From Watersipora subatra (Eukaryota > Bryozoa > Gymnolaemata > Cheilostomatida > Watersiporidae), in assembly GCF_963576615.1 (NCBI RefSeq), contig NC_088708.1:6324001-6388000 (forward strand): a stretch of DNA of 64,000 nucleotides, in the 5' to 3' direction. This document shows, piece after piece, positions 58,628 to 64,000 of this stretch (positions are counted from its first letter, which is position 1; each line of letters opens with the position of its first letter). The notes under the pieces were generated by a model. It did no database searches. It was not told the DNA's origin and saw only the letters and a program-made list of their open reading frames with translations. Made by a program: the position numbers and the translations under genes.

Positions 58628-60379
58628 AAACTTCAATTACGAGCAGAAGTATCTTTCTTTAATGGCCTAAAACATGAAAGGAAGTACTGTACTATAGTGT
58701 CAACCTATTTGTAGGAGTTGTCCTCTCACAAAAATTGCTCTGCTTTTTGCAGCAAATATGTGACAGTGGGGCCATAAGCATCGAGACTTAAAAGCTAGAC
58801 TGAGAATCAACTGTACTCTACCAATAATGTAATATTAGTATGAATGGCTCTCCTACATATTCTGGTAACTGACAGGAAAGCTACTAGGGGTGGGGAAGGT
58901 AGGAAAGGTTGGGAAACTTTGCACCTGTTGAAGATCAGTAGTGGCACAAAGCTGAGAGTCCTTCAATATGGCTAGGAGTGATCGGGACAGAAGAGCAGAT
59001 AAGACAAGCGTACACATCTGCCAGCTCTTGTTTAAACACGCTTCACTAGTAATAGCGTTGCCGGCAAATATAGAACAAACCTTGAAAATTCAACTTGGTT
59101 ATTTATTGATGCAAGGAATACAGGGGATAGTATGTGTAATTCCAGTTGAAATGCTACTGTACTACACTTTAGAAATCCTGAAATAGGCAAATGCTTTGCT
59201 TAAGAAACTTTCAAGAAGATGTCTTCATTTCTCAACTTTGAAGAAAAATATAAATGGCTTTTTATCGCTGAGTAAGTGAGCTGGCTATTTATAGTGCTGA
59301 CGTGTTGGCTTATTATTGTAGCACTGTCCTGACTTAGCTTAATTTAGGTAAGTATAAGTACATCTTCGCCTGAATCTTTGAAATGATACAATCTCAGATT
59401 TCATTTTTTCAGTGTTTTTTTATTCACGGCAAACCACCGGTTCCGTTGATTAGCGACAAAAACATTTTATAAGTTTAAAGCTGATGTTTAGTTTTTATAA
59501 TGATGAAGGAGGTTGGTGTCTACTAGGAGCTCTTGGTTACAATTATAATCTCTGCTTTTCAATGATGATCTTTGGTTTTTTGCTTTTCAGCCTATCCTAG
59601 TACTTTGTGGTATGTACACTGTTACAATAATGAATGTAACCCTCTTAGTAAATCTCCTTTCTGTGGCATGAAGCGCCTTACACTGCACGAGGCACACAGT
59701 CGCTGTCGCTACTATTCCTTGACAAGCTTGAATGTGCCATGTCGTGGACCCAAAGCAAACAAACAAGCGTGTAGGCATGCGCTGTATTTGATAGGCTGGT
59801 TAATGTGAGAATGCGCGGATGGCACACTCAGAGATAACTGATATGCTATATAATTTTCACCAGATGAGCTGGTGCCAGCATATTAGCCTGACACCCGCCT
59901 CTCACGCTTCTCTGATTTCATTAAACACGAAACTTCTGCCAAACATGCTTTTTGTTGTACAGAATATGATAGTCTTATAACTTCTGCTGCGATTCCGTCA
60001 GCATGGCGAGACAAACTGTAAGTATTGATCTATCTAGTTTGTTCGTCTGGCTCACGTTATTGTGGCAGCGCAAGGACACATCTCTTAAAACATTCAACTG
60101 CGTGTAGATGGTTCCTTGATTTCCGCTTGCTGCCAGAGCAAAGTTTGACCCTCACAGCACTTTGTTCATGCCGGCTCGCGTTAATCATGGAACTCAAAGT
60201 CAGCGGAGAGGAAAAGGCAGTCATATACAGACGTATTTGTGTAAGTAGTCATTCATCCATCATGCTAACTTACAATGCTATATTATAAAAATATATTAAT
60301 ATAAGAACAATAAAATACAATACAACACAATTTGATGTGGTGCAGACTAGTGCTTTTCTACTGATTTGGCAAGAGTGAT
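58628..60379. other. Intergenic, between retrotransposon and homeobox gene
   Basis: No coding similarity seen. Short open frames at 59572-59808 and 60025-60288 have no recognisable domain. The right part should include the 3' UTR of the minus-strand homeobox gene. Confidence 0.4.
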
Positions 60380-63353
<2,974 letters not shown>

Positions 63354-64000
63354 TTTTTATGTCCTTCTTACTCCACAGTATCTTTAACAATGAAAACAAA
63401 TCACTACCTCTGTGTATTTATAACAAGGTTTACCCTCGACAACCGAGCGCAACCTTAAGCGCTCTTTTTAACTCGAGAAAAGAAAGAGCCAAGTATAATG
63501 AATAATGTAAACATACTTGTTAGTTGCAGGGTGCTCATAGACGATTATCTCTCTTACTGTCGCTGTGTGCATTACATCACTGAATATATTACAATGTATA
63601 CAAGGGCACACTTGTAAACAACTAAGAAAGACATTTCCAGTTCATTTACATACGCGTGTCAAAAATGCAATAAAGCTAATTTTTATTCTGGCTGATGATA
63701 CAATTGGAATATTAATAAAGCCTTTTACCGTTGTGAAGTGCTGTCATAAAGTGCTGCACGCGAGAAGCGAAAACACTTCGCTAGAGAATTAGTCAAAGTT
63801 AAGTAAAGGCTAATGAATGCTAGCTCTGGCAAGACCTTGAGCTTATTGTCGACCTAAAATGAATCATTCTTTGTATTCCCGTGGCTGTTTTAGCGGCTGG
63901 CAGCATGTCAAAACTTTCCTTCTGTTGCAAAATAGACCTTTCTACTCCCCATTTTGCAGATCTACTTTAAATGAGTAATAAAAATGTTAAGCTGCGCAGA
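63354..64000. other. Upstream flank of the homeobox gene
   Basis: Likely 5' UTR and promoter on the minus strand. No TATA box is obvious and no other exon was found up to the window end. Confidence 0.4.

Noticed and set aside
59572-59808. Cys-rich 78-codon frame
   Set aside because: No signal peptide, regular cysteine pattern or homologous domain recognised; consistent with chance.
60003-60245. Small plus-strand exon-like segments (ATGGCGAGACAAACT then GTAAGT; a frame ending ...YRRIC before GTAAGT)
   Set aside because: Donor-like sequences occur, but no partner exon or protein similarity supports a gene.

Overview
This is an AT-rich animal nuclear window. Genes are split into many short exons with GT-AG introns, and the DNA between them is dense in minisatellites, inverted-repeat transposons and LTR retroelements. 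Protein similarity and repeat style suggest an invertebrate, possibly a lophotrochozoan such as a mollusc or bryozoan, but the sequence alone does not fix the phylum. All exon models were assembled by eye from reading frames, splice-site consensus and phase agreement with remembered protein families. No alignment or search was run.

Layout. (1) 1-7.7 kb has no host gene: an old decayed LTR retroelement on the minus strand (859-4006), a tRNA-derived SINE candidate and half of an inverted-repeat element. (2) 7.78-23.7 kb, plus strand: a 17-exon gene for APC7 (ANAPC7), a TPR subunit of the anaphase-promoting complex. Its introns hold at least four TIR or foldback elements and several minisatellites, some reaching into or touching splice sites. 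(3) 25.76-27.1 kb, plus strand: a two-exon forkhead gene, best read as FoxL1. (4) 27.1-34.28 kb: intergenic DNA with no gene seen. (5) 34.28-50.54 kb, minus strand: a complete 10-exon gene for GDP-mannose 4,6-dehydratase (GMDS), with all phases closed to 368 residues. (6) 53.75-58.62 kb: an intact, apparently very young Ty3/Gypsy-type LTR retrotransposon with a single 1401-residue Gag-Pol frame, 262-bp LTRs that read as identical, and a perfect 5-bp target duplication. (7) 60.38-63.35 kb, minus strand: a five-exon homeobox gene of the NK-like ANTP class with an N-terminal eh1 (Groucho-binding) motif.

The host genes do not form an operon or pathway. APC7 acts in cell-cycle ubiquitination, GMDS starts de novo GDP-fucose synthesis, and FoxL1 and the homeobox gene are developmental transcription factors, both with eh1-type repressor motifs. 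The FoxL1-GMDS neighbourhood is notable because vertebrate GMDS lies beside the FOXQ1-FOXF2-FOXC1 cluster. The other main points are minisatellites built on or touching splice junctions (APC7 exons 11 and 17, GMDS exon 9), a modular TIR repeat family in four related copies, and a long-TIR element that splits a 16-bp satellite array inside a GMDS intron.
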